A stretch of DNA of 64,000 nucleotides from Saururus chinensis (Eukaryota > Streptophyta > Magnoliopsida > Piperales > Saururaceae): the NCBI GenBank assembly GCA_035235625.1, contig CP141150.1:12214001-12278000 (forward strand), read 5' to 3'. Position numbers and translations under genes: made by a program. How positions within the stretch are numbered: position 1 is the first letter of the stretch; each line of letters starts with the position of its first letter. Under the pieces are notes generated by a model. It saw only the letters and a list, made by a program, of their open reading frames with translations, was not told the DNA's origin and did no database searches. This document shows positions 23,481-36,619 of this stretch, one piece after another.

Positions 23481-24299
23481 CCCACCCGTATTGATGTTAT
23501 ATAATTTTAAAAAGATATTTTTATGATAACAAAAACATTGTTATCTTTAAACCTTCAAAGAGATTAGGTTTAAATTTTGTTTTTGTTTATAGGAAAAAAA
23601 ATTAGAAAAAAAATAAATTTAAAAATTAAAATACTAATAAAATAAAATAATATAATATAAATACGTATTGGTCATATGAATATGTATTGGCCATATCAAT
23701 ACAGTACAACCAATACGGATAGCACATATCTGGATTTGATGTTGGGGCGTACCACCCCTAGTATCCCATATCGGTCTTGGCCATTCCGATATAGCCTTCC
23801 ATTAGTGGGACACATGATAGCCATGCAAAAATATCTAGAATAGTCATACATGTTTAAAGTCTAAGTAAAATATTTTTATAAAATACATATAAATCACACA
23901 AAAATTTAAACTTAAATTTTTTAGCATTATATAAAATTTTAAAGGAGGAATAAAAAATTTTAAAATAACTATCGTCACTCTTAGTACTTTATATAGTAGA
24001 ATAATATGATACAGAATTTAAGAAACTGCAACTTTTTTATTTAGCTCAACTATACTTATCCACAAAACAGAAAGTTGAAACATAGAAATGAAAATATATT
24101 TCAATGAGGAAATGCATCCACGAGGCCAAGATATTTTTGTCATCTTCTGATCTAATTGCCCATGCAAAATTGGGATAAAGAAAAGTGTTTGTTCGTTGGG
24201 AAACAAAAGCCTCTTTGGAGAGGTGTGCAATAAGACCTTTAACAAATGAAACAAACATGACAAGAGAATATGGTAAGATTTAAGGTGATCTAGTAATGT

Positions 24300-25640
24300 C
24301 CTAACCTTTACCTATCATACAAATCCACTATTTTCAAGAAGAACAGTGCATGGGCGAAGATTACAGCCTTCAAGATCTCAAATCCTCTTAACTTACAAAA
24401 CCCAATCTTTTACAATGCTTCCTCCACAACCCCCTAGGGTTCTAAGTCCTTAAATACTACATGAGATATACAAGTCTGTATATGCCTATTTAGAGAAGGA
24501 AATCCAGGAGTAGCGAGTTAAAATATGTCCAAAATGGAGTAAACTATGTGCCAAATTGTACACAAAATGATTGCCTGCTCTTGGCAATTGATCATTGTAG
24601 TTTCTGTCCATTGTCGTGCTCTCATGATCGATCACCCTCACTTAGCAATTTATCAGTACTTCCACATGTAAATTCTAGTAATCCAAACAATTGATTGCAT
24701 AGTACAAGCAACTGATTGTATGAGTCTGGATTGTCTCCTATATACTTCAATAATCTCCAACTTGTGAGATTGATCTGACTTTATCATTCTCCAAATAATC
24801 TCCCACTTATAGTCAATAGTCTTCAAGTCATTTCATGTGAAATAGAACAAACTTGTGTGACAAACATTAGTTAGCCTTCAAGCAGTGAAGACCAATCAAA
24901 GCTAAGCAAGTTTTTAACTTATCCATAATGACCACTTTCGTCTAACATGCATGTCCATCGGGTTCTCCTTAGTGTGGATTTTCTGATCTCATATTGAAGT
25001 TGTATTTCTTCCAAAAGTGATATAATGAAGTGATACTTAATATTAATGTAGTTCGTCCTCGTATAAAATGCTATATTCTTTCCAAGATAAATAGTACTCT
25101 GGTTGTCTGAGTATAACCAATATTCACCCTACTATTTGCCTAGTTCTTTCTAGAATTGCTTCAACCAAATCATAGCATTGCTTGCCTCTACAACTGCAAC
25201 ATATTCTGCCTATGTGGAAGATAAATTCATCATCTTCTGCAACTGAAATTGCTAATGGACAACATCTATAGCCTCAACTGCAAGATTTGAATCCACATAA
25301 CTTGCAATTCAACCTACCAAAATAGAGAGTCATCCCTGAAGTGTCACTAAGATACTTTATAATCCACTTTACAGCCTCCTAATGCTATTTACCCGGATCA
25401 CGCATGTATCTAGCAACTGAGCCCACTGCATAAGCAATGTGTGGCTTTGTATATGTTATAGCATAATATAACTTCCAATAGCTAAAGCATAGGGCACACC
25501 CGCCATGTGCTTCCTCACTTTTGAAGTGGATGAAGTCTAATTTTCAAAAAGTTTGAAAAGTCCCGCCAATAAAGTACTTTCAACCGTGGCCATGTAACCA
25601 AATCTTATAGGGTCTAGCTCGTGTATATACCAAACTGTAT
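24300..25640 (-). pseudogene. Degenerate Copia pol (RT end and RNase H) and possible LTR
   Basis: Minus-strand translation at 25,320-25,440 reads AVGSVARYMRDPGK and AVKWIIKYLSDTSGMTLYF with in-frame stops. Around 25,060-25,220 it reads the RNase H AEYVAVVEASNAMIW area. The region at 24,760-24,830 (on minus, ending near TGGAGAATGATAAAG) could be the polypurine tract, with LTR-like sequence beyond it. All frames are broken. The A' copy is 46,860-47,526 plus 50,308-50,663. Confidence 0.8.
24989..24991. other. Empty site for the second CACTA element of A'
   Basis: A reads GATCTCATATTGAAG. A' reads GATCTCT, then the element, then TCTTATTGAAG, so the target duplication is TCT with one later base change between copies. 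Confidence 0.85.
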
Positions 25641-25696
25641 AATATTTACATAAGCATAAGATATAGGCACTCTTGTGCCTATGTCTTGAAAATTAC

Positions 25697-27650
25697 CACT
25701 ACAACAAAAAGGACTATCAAAGATGCTAATGACTATTAGCAATGCATAATAAATGTCGCTATAAGTTTCAACAAAAGTGTTGTCGCTATTGCCTATTCAT
25801 GACGCATAACACAAAGCGTCGCTAATAGTGCCTATTAGTGACGCATCCATAGGTGTCGCTAGTAGTAAAACTATGTCGCTAATAATAAATTATTAGCAGC
25901 GCTTATTTCTTAGTGTCGCTAATAATAAGTTATTAACAACGTTATTCTATACGTCGCTAATAGAAAAACTTTTTTTTAAAGAAAATTAAAAATAACTTAT
26001 TAGCGACGTATAATGGTAAGCGTCGCTAATAAGTCCTTTACTTTTGTAAACGTCGCTAATGGAATTTTTTTTAAAAAAAAAATACTTACTCAAAGCGCAG
26101 CTAATAATATAATATTAAAAAATTTAAATGTAATAGCGACACTTGGTAAAGCATCACTAACACATTTTCAAATATTAAAAAAAATGCTTTAGCGACTCTT
26201 TTATATTCATCGCAAAAAACAAACAATTTTTTAAAAAAAAATCCCCGGTGGGCCACCAGGGAAGGGAGAGGGGGGGAGCGAGGGGACTCGCCGCCATCCT
26301 CTAGCCACCCTTTCCCCAACTCTGCCCCCCCCCCCCTCTTCCGAAAATCAGGGGGGGGGGGGGAATGGGGGGGCCGAAGAAGGGGCAGGGGGTACCCGAG
26401 GGGGTTCGGACCGGAGGACGGTGCCGCCCCGCCGTCCTCAAGTCCCCATGGAGGGGGGGGCAAGGCAGAGGGGAGAAGGGGAACCCGAAGGGAGGAGGGG
26501 GGCCGGAGGATGGCGGGGCGTGGGCGGGGGGACAACAGTGGAGAGGGACGGCAGTGCGCAGGAGGCAATGGGATGGTGGGGGGACCGGGGGGGCCCTTTA
26601 TAAGCGGGTGAAATTTTGCCAGGACGGGGTCGGGAAATTACGCCCGCATGAGAAATTTCATTGCGCGGGAGGAATTTCACTCGCTTAATCCTATATTTTC
26701 TTAAAAAATTATATTATTAGCAACGTATACCGTATGCATCACTAATGTATTAGGTAGTAGCGACGTATAGATATATGTGCGCTAATACCCGGAGTATTCA
26801 CGACGCAAAATAGGATTTTTATTTTTTAAAAATAATGTATAATTCCCTTCTCTCTCCTCTCTACCTCTATCCTCTCTCTGTCTCTCTCCTCTCCCTCTCT
26901 CCATTCTCTCACCTCACTCTCTCTCACTCCCTCCCTCTCTCTTCCTCTCTCTCCCCCTCTCTCTTTTCTATTATTTTTTTAAAATAATTTATAATTAAAA
27001 AAAATTCTCTCTCCTCACTCTCTCTCTTCTCTCTCTACCCTCTCTTGATCTTTATCTCTTTCTCTCCTCTGTCTCTCTCCTCTCCCTCCCTCCCTCTTCC
27101 TCTCTCTCTCTCTCCCCCTCTCTGTTTTCTATTAATTTTTTTAAAATAATTTACACTATTAGCGATGCAAAATTGCTATGCATCGCTACTACACGACGTA
27201 GTAGCGATGCACGGTTTTATGTGTCGCTACTACCCTAATGTAGTAGCGACGCTGCCAAGTATGCATCGCTACTTATATATTTTTTTAATGTTTTAAATTT
27301 TTTAAAATAATTTATAATTAACATTTTTTTCTCTCTCCTTACTCTCTCTCTACACTCACTCTTTCTTCTCTCTCTCTCCACCTCTCTCTTCCCTCTCTCT
27401 CTCTCCTCTCTCTCTCCCCTCTCTGCCCTCTCTCTTTCTCTTCTCTCTCTCCCCTCTCTCTCTTCTCTCTCTCCTCTCCTCTCTCCCATCCCTCTTCCTC
27501 TCTCTCTCTCCCCCTCTCTCTTTTCTATTAATTTTTTAAAATAAATTACACTATTAGTGATGCATAATGCAATGTGTCGCTAATACACAATGTAGTAGCA
27601 ACACATGGTTTTATGCATCGCTACTACATTAGGGTAGTAGCGACACTGAG
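25697..27650 (+). mobile_element. CACTA-like element 1, right end missing
   Basis: It begins CACTACAACAAAAAGGACTA and is full of direct and inverted TTAGCGACG-type subterminal motifs (25,720-26,220 and 26,710-27,640). It has a GC-rich core (26,240-26,690) and CT arrays. The left flank, AAAATTAC, continues uninterrupted as AAAATTACACATC at 58,662-58,674, which shows the insertion point. No TAGTG terminus occurs before unrelated sequence starts at about 27,650. There is no transposase frame, so it is non-autonomous. Confidence 0.8.
26840..27530 (+). repeat. CT-rich microsatellite blocks in CACTA element 1
   Basis: Three blocks (about 26,846-26,970; 27,005-27,130; 27,325-27,525) of (CT)n with CCCTCT variants, separated by TTTTTTAAAATAATTTA-like spacers and TAGCGAYGC motifs. 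The block plus spacer forms a tandem unit of about 170-330 bp. Confidence 0.85.
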
Positions 27651-28324
27651 CAATCCTACAAAGATGAATTTCACCCCCAGGCTACTTTTAACAATTTGCA
27701 TGCTTTGCAAGACCCTCATGAAGCCCGAATGGAAGGACTATCCATTGGTATTTCCACAAAGAAAGCATTTGCTCTTTGGACTGGTTGGAATCTGGTGCTG
27801 GGAGAAAGAAGTGGCTTATGCCCGAGTGATTGGCTAGTGTGGGAGTTTTCTTGGGGAGCACCACTGTTTGTCCTTGATGACACTCACACAAGTCTGCAGT
27901 CAACAAAAAGGCCTCTTGCTTAGATGGTTTAAAGGATTTGCTCTTATAGCCATAGAGATGTCGTTTCTGGGTGTCACAGCACCAGCTAAAAAGGCGATAT
28001 GAAGCAGACGATCCTGAGATTGATCTCTTAGGAGAACTCTTTAGAAAATTTAACTATTATGTCCTATACCCCAGATGAAAGGAGCCCATTAATCTTTGTG
28101 GCTATTACACAGATGGTTTTGGATAAAGCATGTGCACGATATCCAACAGGGAAGCACGTGAAGAACATGGAATGGTAATTTCCAACAGTTAGGTAGACCT
28201 CCACCTAACTCTTCTCTTCCTAACAGAACTAATTTGCCAAAATCTTGCTTTCAGATCAAATTTAAGAGAAAACCTTGTCATCTGCAATTTTGGAGTCAAT
28301 TCTCATATGACTTGTGCTCTTATT
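27651..28324. other. Unidentified sequence between the two duplication copies
   Basis: Moderate-GC DNA, unlike the CACTA element before it and the LINE after it. A 75-codon plus frame at 27,696-27,923 and an 87-codon frame at 27,574-27,837 are open but lack recognisable motifs. It may be a captured host-gene fragment, but nothing seen here proves that. Confidence 0.35.
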
Positions 28325-28687
28325 TGACCATGTAAAAGATGAATCAAGATCAACCTCTAACAAAGCAGCTTGATGAACACTTTTATTAACTTCAGTAAGG
28401 TAAGAAGAGCGGACTAGAATACCTCAAAGTCTTTCCCCTAAATGCAATACAAAATTAAAATCCCCAATAAGAAGCCAAGGATTAAAATTCATAACAGATT
28501 GCCACCCAATCCAATTCTAAATGTCTTGACGATTATGTAAGAGATTCTATGCATAGACAAAGGTGCACTCGAAACAAAAGTTATCAAATAGCCTGATGAT
28601 GTCACAATGAATAAACTGAGAACCCTTATCAACTTTGCTAAAAAAATACAAAGAAGGATTCCAACCAATCTAAACTCTGCCCAAAGG
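28325..28687 (-). mobile_element. LINE endonuclease fragment, second copy
   Basis: Matches 238-600 closely. It jumps at 28,687/28,688 to the equivalent of 7,043, so about 1.4 kb of flank (5,681-7,042) is absent here. Confidence 0.8.
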
Positions 28688-29204
28688 AGGATGACGTCAT
28701 AAGCCATAATGTAGATCAGAGGGAAGAGCAGAGAGAGAGAGAGGATTTTGATGGCATAAGCAAAAGCCAAAATGCCGGCCGGTGGCCTCCCAAAAAGAGA
28801 GGGCGGTGGGGGTAGGGAAACCCTAGTCTTCCTCTATTCGCCTTCTAAAATTTGGGACTAGAAGAGACCCTGCGCTCCCTTTCCAACCCCTCTATATGAG
28901 AAGGTATTCAGTGGAACCGTTCATATATATATTTTTCCATAATTTTGTAAGATTGTTTGATAGGATTTGCATACAAAGAAGGTCGTGTTTGCTTGTAGCC
29001 AAATTTGTCTAGCGTAATTGTATTTCGTCAAGTTCAGCTTCCATCAGAAACCCTAAAAGCCGTGGTCGCCATCAGAGCCTTTCCGTGCCACCAATCTTCA
29101 AACATACTGGTCTGTTAAGCAATTATACACCTTGCGTAAGCCAAACTGACCATTTTTTTGTTTTTTGGATCGGTAAATATGCGACTTGACCCATGTTGTC
29201 TGCC

Positions 29205-31700
29205 ATTGTTGTGAAAAATGCTTGCCACTGCCTTAGCTTTGCATCTATTCCTCAACTGATCGAGCATGGTATGCTTTTCATTAATTTCCTTTCGTTAAGG
29301 AAAGGACTTGGGATTTTCAAGAACAAGAATTCCTGGCTCGATTCAGTTTAGGATAATGAAACAGTGTTGCAACTAAAGTGTAATCGACAAAGAGTTACAT
29401 ATATAGACATCAGACGCCATTTAATGCTAGAAATTTTGTATAAATTGACAGTAATAGAAATAAAAATACATCCCTGCGAAATTGTACAAGATGCACAAAA
29501 TTTATGAATAGAAAGGGGATACATAAACAAGAACAAACACACAGATGATTCTTCATCGGGGATGATCTTGGGAAAAACTGAAGATGAAAGTTGAAGAAGC
29601 TTGGTCCTCTGCTACAAGCTTTCCGCTTCATGTCGCTCCCATCTGTGCCTGGGCCAGGGAATTCGGCGAGCCGCCCCCCAATGCTGGAGGTGGTGGATGG
29701 GACCGGGCTATTTCTTCGTCGCTCTCTTGTGTGCCCTTCCCGGTGGAGGAGACCCCGAAACTGGAGCCGGAGCTGGTGTCATGGCTCGTCCACTAGCCCG
29801 AACACTCCCATGTCTACTATGAAGCAGCAGCAATAACACTTGGGCTGCTCCAATGTCTACTACATGTCTTCCACTACATGCAGCATCAGATCCAATAGGG
29901 GTAGTAGGATCAACTCTTCACCTCTGGTTGGAGACTGGGCGGGATGGGGGACAAATGATAAGTCCACAAACAAACTCACGTCCATGGAAACTGGACTTGT
30001 TTTGACAGCGAGCAAGAGAACATCAATGAAAATTTCGGGAAAATGAAAATATGGGACAGTTATTGGATACATCACTCCATTAGGCTTGTGTTTATCTTAG
30101 GGGATGATAAGCTGGTATATATATCATGTTACCAAGGACTAGGCAATTAATAGCGAGATTTACAAATCTTGTATTGCATGCGGGTATTGGGCAATAAACA
30201 AGGCGTGGCACACGATATGGAAAAACATTTAACTTATTGCATGTCACAGTTGACATTTGTATTGGGTATATCCTGAATCTTGGACTGTTTCTAGGTAATG
30301 GAGACAATGAGCCTCGGATTTTGACCTAGGTGGTGCAAAATGGTTGCCATCTAGGATCTGCTATCTTTATGATATTTCATATCTGATAGCCATGGCGAGT
30401 GTGTTCTCATAATTAGGTCCTATACATGGAAAGCTCAATTGCCTTTTGAGAATTTCAATTTTCAAGTTGTAAAAGGTCAACATGCTATTTTCATGATATA
30501 GCAGCAATCCGGTACTACCGAAATGGCAAGATTAGCGTCAACTTTTCAACAGCTTACCAGTGACCTCTCTCCCTATTTATGAGAATGCAAATCTTATGGA
30601 TTTGGACTTCAAGAACCATACCTCTATCGACATGGTTGTTCCTCGAAGGCTCGAGGAAGATAAAGATAAGGTGCAAAGCATGTGCACTGGAGGATGATTT
30701 CATATTGTTTTTGGTACAATGAAGTATTTCATTCAAATATTCAATTGATCTTAATTTCTCACTAAAAGTTTATAGCAGACGAGAAAGCCCTTATTTCAAA
30801 TTCACTATTGCGTTAGCATGCCAAACAGAATAAGATACCAAAGCAAATAGAATATCCAAAATTCCAAAGCTAAAGTAAACAGGTATGTTGTACTGAATGA
30901 AATATATATGTAGATAATCAAGTTCTCTATAGCTTAGGCTGTTAGGAAACAGATTATCAATACCATCAAGAATGCACATGCATTGTGTATGTCAATACCG
31001 ATTAACTAAGAAAAACTGAAATAACTTAGAGATAAAGTGTGTATCAAATCAAGGATCCAATCCAAATAAGAACAAAAAGAAACAGTTTAGTAACACACCT
31101 CCACTCTCCCTCCAAAAAAAAAAAATGTCTCCCTTGCATACAACAATTACAATACACATATTTAACATCATTCATATGCATTATAAGCATTATACCATCT
31201 CACATACACTCATACTAGGCATATTTGCTTAAGGTAATTATTAGAATTAAAGTAAAAAATTATATGTGACAGAAAAAAATACAAAAATGGATAATCAAGA
31301 AGCATATTGTAAGTACGAAATACACTCCAGAAATTTGAGAAACCATATCCTTGTGCCATTGGATAGAGCTCATAGATAGCTTTCCAACAATATAAAAAAT
31401 TGTGGCAATTCAAATTTGTTTAATATAAGGAAAAATAAAAAGTTCTATTATTGAGAAGCATGTAGTATGTGTGGGATCCACACCAAGTTTGAGAAAAACA
31501 TATTCATATGGATGTAATTTGATGGAGCTCGTTAAGAGTTTGCCGACGGTACCGAGAACAAGTGAATATGACTTTGGAAGTGCAAAATATAACCTTACAA
31601 AGTTATAAACAATACAACATCCAAAAGTCGTTGGATTTCCTTGTAGCAAGATGCAAGGCAAGGCGTCATACCAATGACTTAACATTTCATGTCAACTAAT
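29205..31700. repeat. Unit a', copy 2 of unit a
   Basis: Close match to 7,530-10,400 without the LINE. It lacks the C/A-rich run of copy 1 and instead has CATGTCGCTCCCATCTGTGC as in unit b. The TATATATA box is at 30,116-30,123. It includes 31,090-31,440, which A lacks but which resembles 17,810-18,060 of unit b, so that segment was lost from A. Confidence 0.6.
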
Positions 31701-32229
31701 CCCCCTTATAAAGCATATGAGATTTCTTATATATTGTTGGAGTGGTAACAAATTAGTCATATGGGCATGCCCGAACCGAAGTATACCAAATGGCCCCAAA
31801 ATGCTCCCCAAGAGTCTCCGACGTTATCTAGTAGGAGGGAACATATTAAAAGTCTAAATAACAAGCTGGCCAAGTGTCCCAATATAACCAGCCATGTGTG
31901 CGCACTATTTTTTTTATGAGTAAAATTTTATTAAAGCAAAAGGAGAATTATATCAACCATATAACAAAGATAAACAAATCAATAGGGAATGCCCCATCTC
32001 AATTTAAGAAAACGAAATCATCAACTATTCTAGAAATTTTAGAAGAAGAAAGAATATAAGAGCTGATATCTCTTTCAAAAAAATTTATAGTATGAGAATG
32101 ATTGGAATTTATGTGTGAAATGTTATGTGCATTTTAACATTGTGCAACATTGCAGTCCTTCCTCGTAATGCATTCAAACATGTTGCACAACTTTGTAGGC
32201 AGTCCCTGCACTGTATGCACATTAAGTGT

Positions 32230-33716
32230 CACTACAACAAAATTGGGTATTAGTGACGCTTATATAAGCATCGCAATAAAATGCGTCACTATAAAGTGTT
32301 AATAACGACATATTAAAAAACGTCGCAATAAAAACTAATATTAGCGACGCATAATATTAAGCGTCGCTAATGGTAGCATATTAGCGATGCATAAGTAAAA
32401 ACGTCACTAATACCTAACCTTTTAGCGACGCTTAAGTTCATGCGTTGCTAATACTTAGGTTATTAGCGACGCTTGCATAAGCTTCGCTAAAAGATATATC
32501 TATAAATTTTTTTAAAAAAAATTTAAAACTATTAACGATGCATTTTTACAAACATTGCTAATACCTTCAACAATAGTTACGTTTATAAATAAGCGTCGTT
32601 AATATTTATCAATTTTAAATAAAAAAATAAAAATTATGAACTAATAGTGACGCATAGATATACGTCGCTACTACCTGGTACTAGTAGCGACGTATGTAAC
32701 TATGCGTCGCTATTACCCTTGGTAGTGGCGACACATAGTTACATGCGTCGCTACTACCCGGCCCCCTGTCCCCCATTTTCCCGCCGCCGCCTCAACGCAC
32801 CGCCTTCTCCTCGGCCACTCTCCCCCACCGCTCCGTCCTCTGGTCTGACCCCCCCCCCCCCCCCACCCCCTCTGTTCCCCTTTCTGCTCCTTGTCATCCG
32901 CCGCCGCCTGCAAACACGTCGCCCCACCTCCTCTCCATCCCGCAGCCCCCCCTCCTCCTTGGCCACTCGCCCCGCCGCTCCATCCTCCGGCCCCCTCCCC
33001 CTCCCCTTCCGGGTTCCCACCGGAATCCAACCACCCACCCCACCCCCTCCCTCTCCCAGTCCCCCCCCCCCGTCTCCCCGGTCATGACACCCCCCATGCC
33101 CCAACCTCCCACCGGCGCCGGATTCGGTACTTCCGCTGGATTCTGGTGCTGGTTTTTTTAAAATTTTCCTAAAGTTTTTAGTGACGCTTATAGAAGCGTC
33201 GCTAAAGACTTTTTTTTTATTTATTATTTTTACAAAGTATTAGCGACACTTTGTCAAGCGTCGCTAATACATAAAAATATTTTTTTTAAATATGCTTTTT
33301 TATTAACGAGGTTTTAAAAAAAATTAATTTTTTTATTAACGACACTTATAAAGCGTCGCTAATATGTTGTTATTTATTTTTTTTAAATAATTTTTTATAT
33401 TAGCGACGTATAGGAAAGCATCGCTAATAATCAACTATTAGCAATGCTTTATTATTATGTGTCGCTAATAATTTACTATTAGCGACGCTTTCGTATGCGT
33501 TGCTAATACTAAAATTATTTACGATGTATATATAAATGTCGCTAATGTGCACTATTAGCGATGCTTTCCCTAAGTGTCGCTAATGATCAATTGCGACTCA
33601 TTTTTTAACGACGTAAGTAGCGACTGTTTATAAGCATCGCTAATAGTCATTAGCGACGCTTATATGATTATTAGCGATGCTTATAAGCGTCACTAATAGT
33701 CATTTTTGTTGTAGTG
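32230..33716 (+). mobile_element. CACTA element 2, complete (1,487 bp)
   Basis: The ends are CACTACAACAAAATTGGG and TCATTTTTGTTGTAGTG, inverted repeats. The flanks are TGT on both sides, and the site is empty in copy A (10,822-10,824). Dense TTAGCGACGCTT-type motifs in both orientations fill 32,255-32,750 and 33,175-33,700. The 32,755-33,140 core is C-rich and gives overlapping proline-rich open frames without a domain. There is no transposase, so it needs one in trans. Confidence 0.93.
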
Positions 33717-33719
33717 TGT

Positions 33720-36615
33720 GCAACACACCAATGCATGTTTGCACTACAACATGACTCCACATTGATTCAATACTGTCACAACATTGTTATCCATTGAACA
33801 TAAACACTATTGTGACTCGGTTCTAGCACATTGTGCCATGATGGTCAAGTTTCAATCACTTCTACCAAAACAAGGGAACATGATCAGCCATCATTTATTC
33901 ACATTAGTTTTTGCCTACATTACCATCATTTTTTTATATATATTTTTCCATCCACCTCACATCACTGAGATCGAAGAACGCAACATTCAACACTTTCCAA
34001 TGTTTTGCCCAAATGTTCATCCTTGTTGCCCAGCAAGGTAGACCCTTGGATTGGCTCTATTACCACTATAACGAAGGTGCCCCGAGGTGGCCATCAATGT
34101 GGCACTCCAAGGCAAGTCATCCTTATTCAGAATAGTCATAGCCTTGTGCTCTGCAACTGCATCCCTAGCCCATGATCCCAATCGACAAACTTGACCCAAG
34201 GCAGACAAATGAATGTGTCGGGACATTTCCCAACCAAGCTAATCAGAGGGTGACATAATCTTACAATGCACATGTCCAACTTAGGCAACTTGAACAGTGG
34301 ACACTTTCGTTTCAGCACCATGAATGCAAAGGCTACGGAGTTTTTTCTTTTCAAAAAGGTCTTAAGGCTGGATGGCTAACCCTTTGGGTAGGAGGACACA
34401 TCTTCCAGATGATTGGGCTTTTGGCATGATGGCTAGCCAACTACCTCACCTTCATTCCATTTCCTTGTGGACAATTACAAGGCTAGGCATCATAGCAATA
34501 ATTTAACATTTCAGCTCAACCATAAAAGTGATTTTTTTCATATTGTTGGAGTGACAAGCAAAGTGGCTGAATGGGCACACCTAAACTAAAGTTTTCTAAA
34601 CAGCCCCCAAATGCTCCACAAGACACTCCAATGCTATCGGGGGAGGGGCCATATTCAAAGTCTAAACAACAAACTAGACGGTCAAGTGTCCCAACATGGA
34701 TAGCCACACAATGTTGTACACACATGTTACATAATGTTGTGGGCTTCCCCGCAATGCATGTATACATGTTGCACAATATTGTGGGCCTTCCCTGCAACAC
34801 ATGTACATATGTTGCGCAACATTGTAGGCAGTCCATGCAATGCATGCACATCCTGTGTGCAACACACTAACATATGTTTGTTCCCTAACATGTGTCACAA
34901 GCACTATGCTTTGATACTCCCTAACATTATGCCCTTTTAGCTTCATAGCATGGATGGATCAGGTGATAGTCTTCATTTAGAGTCTAAAGCTTCTTTGTGA
35001 AGTGCTAAGAGGGTTATACATTTCGAGGAGTCATGGAGATCTCCTTGATGGTGCCATAGATGTAGTAACCCTTTCTATTTATTTGTTAAGTTTGAATTTG
35101 AGCATGAAATATGATTAATAGTTTGTTTTATTACTTGTTAATTTACTTTGTTTCTTCTTTGTCATTCCATTGGGTGTATAATATACTCAGCATCCTTGTA
35201 GTGCAAGTGATGCTTTGCAAGTGAAAGATATTTGCATATGGGGTAGGTGTCGTAGAAGCTAGTAAATAACTTCATAGGTTTTTTTTCTAATCTTTGATAA
35301 AATAATAAATGTAGGCATGAGAGTGTATCAATTATATCAACTTGATATCAGAACAATGTAATGACAAACAAGTGTCAGACTAGATGATGCTATATTTTCT
35401 TTACTTTGCCCTAGTTAAATTAGCAATATAATTATTTGGATAACTCAAATTGCATTGGATTGCAAAAATTGTTACTTATCTCCCCAAGAGTTTCTAAGTC
35501 ATGATTTGGTAACTATGTTTTAGCGATTTTATTCCCTGTTATATTTATTCCATTTATCGTGTTTTATTTTTTAAAATAAAAAATATTTGAATATAAAATT
35601 TGAGGGCATGGAACTTGGTATCATTGAAATACAAGGCTATCTTGCATATTTTAATTACTAGTTGAAATAAATTGGAATGTGAGTAGGTAGGAAGTAAGTT
35701 TGTTATTTTATTGTGTTGTGTGTTGGTAGAAAAATAGGATAGTGAGGATAAGGAGTCGTGTGAATGATAGATGAGATCTTCATTGCAGATGTGGGAAGGA
35801 TAATGAGACAGTAAGAAGAAAATGGTTGTAGGCTGCCTCAAGCCTCCTTCTGGAGTGATTGATCTTGAAGAATCTAAAAATCAATAGTAAGAGGACAACT
35901 ACAATAGTCATCGGAGTGGAGAATATGAAGAATTCGTTCCCTTAATCAAAATATCAAGCTACAAAGATGTCAAAGCTCCTAAGTATACTGATGAGGAACT
36001 AACTTCTCATAAATAGGCATAGGTAAGTAAATAGTTTCTTTTAGGCATTAAGATTTACTTAGTGGAAATTAGCGAAGTGAAGAATAGACTAGAGAAATAT
36101 AAAATAATGATAACCATAAAAAATAAAGTTTTTGAGTACATAATATAGAAATATATGAAAGCTTCAAACTACATGTACTCAAATTAGGAAAATGGCACTA
36201 TAAGATAAACATTATTTGCATAAGGGCTCACCACGTGCACATATTTAAGTGCTCCAAATACTCTTGTTAGTACTCCTAGGTGGCTCTTATGCGTGCAAAC
36301 TTTTGTGACGTCGAGTCCATGAACATGGACTGTGCGAGTCACATCTCCTTATTTGCATCCAAAATGTGAGTATCAGAGCTAGTTGATGGTGGCAGGGAAG
36401 GCTAAACCCAACACTCCTCATTCCTCAGTTGTTGCTATTGCTACCGTCTTTGCTATGGCTAGGTCTAGGGTGGCGGCTCATCATCATGTGGTTACTTGCA
36501 ACCTTGATGCATGTGCCCTGGGTCCAGGTTCATGGTCCTAATACACGAGTAAAAGGATTGTGACCTACTCCAACAAGAGCTTTACCTACACCTAAAAAGT
36601 CTTGGTCCAACATCA
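33720..36615. other. Shared non-coding segment of A'
   Basis: Counterpart of 10,825-13,085, including the tandem repeat at 34,695-34,870. About 620 bp from 35,600 to 36,216 are unique to A'. The minus frame at 35,554-35,841 lies partly in that insertion and has no recognisable motif. Confidence 0.45.
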
Positions 36616-36619
36616 TCAG

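Larger units (their letters stand above)
238..25363 (+). repeat. Large direct duplication, copy A
   Basis: Blocks correspond in order to A': 238-600 to 28,325-28,687; 7,043-7,250 to 28,688-28,918; 7,530-9,114 to 29,205-30,810; 9,893-12,720 to 30,833-35,600; 12,760-16,039 to 36,217-39,669; 16,040-18,579 to 43,054-45,530; 23,242-25,363 to 45,531-50,663. By eye the identity is about 90-97% in most blocks. A-only pieces are the Copia element, 5,681-7,042, the LINE at 9,115, and the LTR-like element at 18,580. Confidence 0.88.

Noticed and set aside
25720..26220. Regular TTAGCGACG repeats considered as a CRISPR-like array
   Set aside because: Units are short, in both orientations, unevenly spaced and bounded by CACTA ends in a plant genome.
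32647..33172. Proline-rich frames on both strands
   Set aside because: C-rich core of a non-autonomous CACTA element; opposite strands are equally open.
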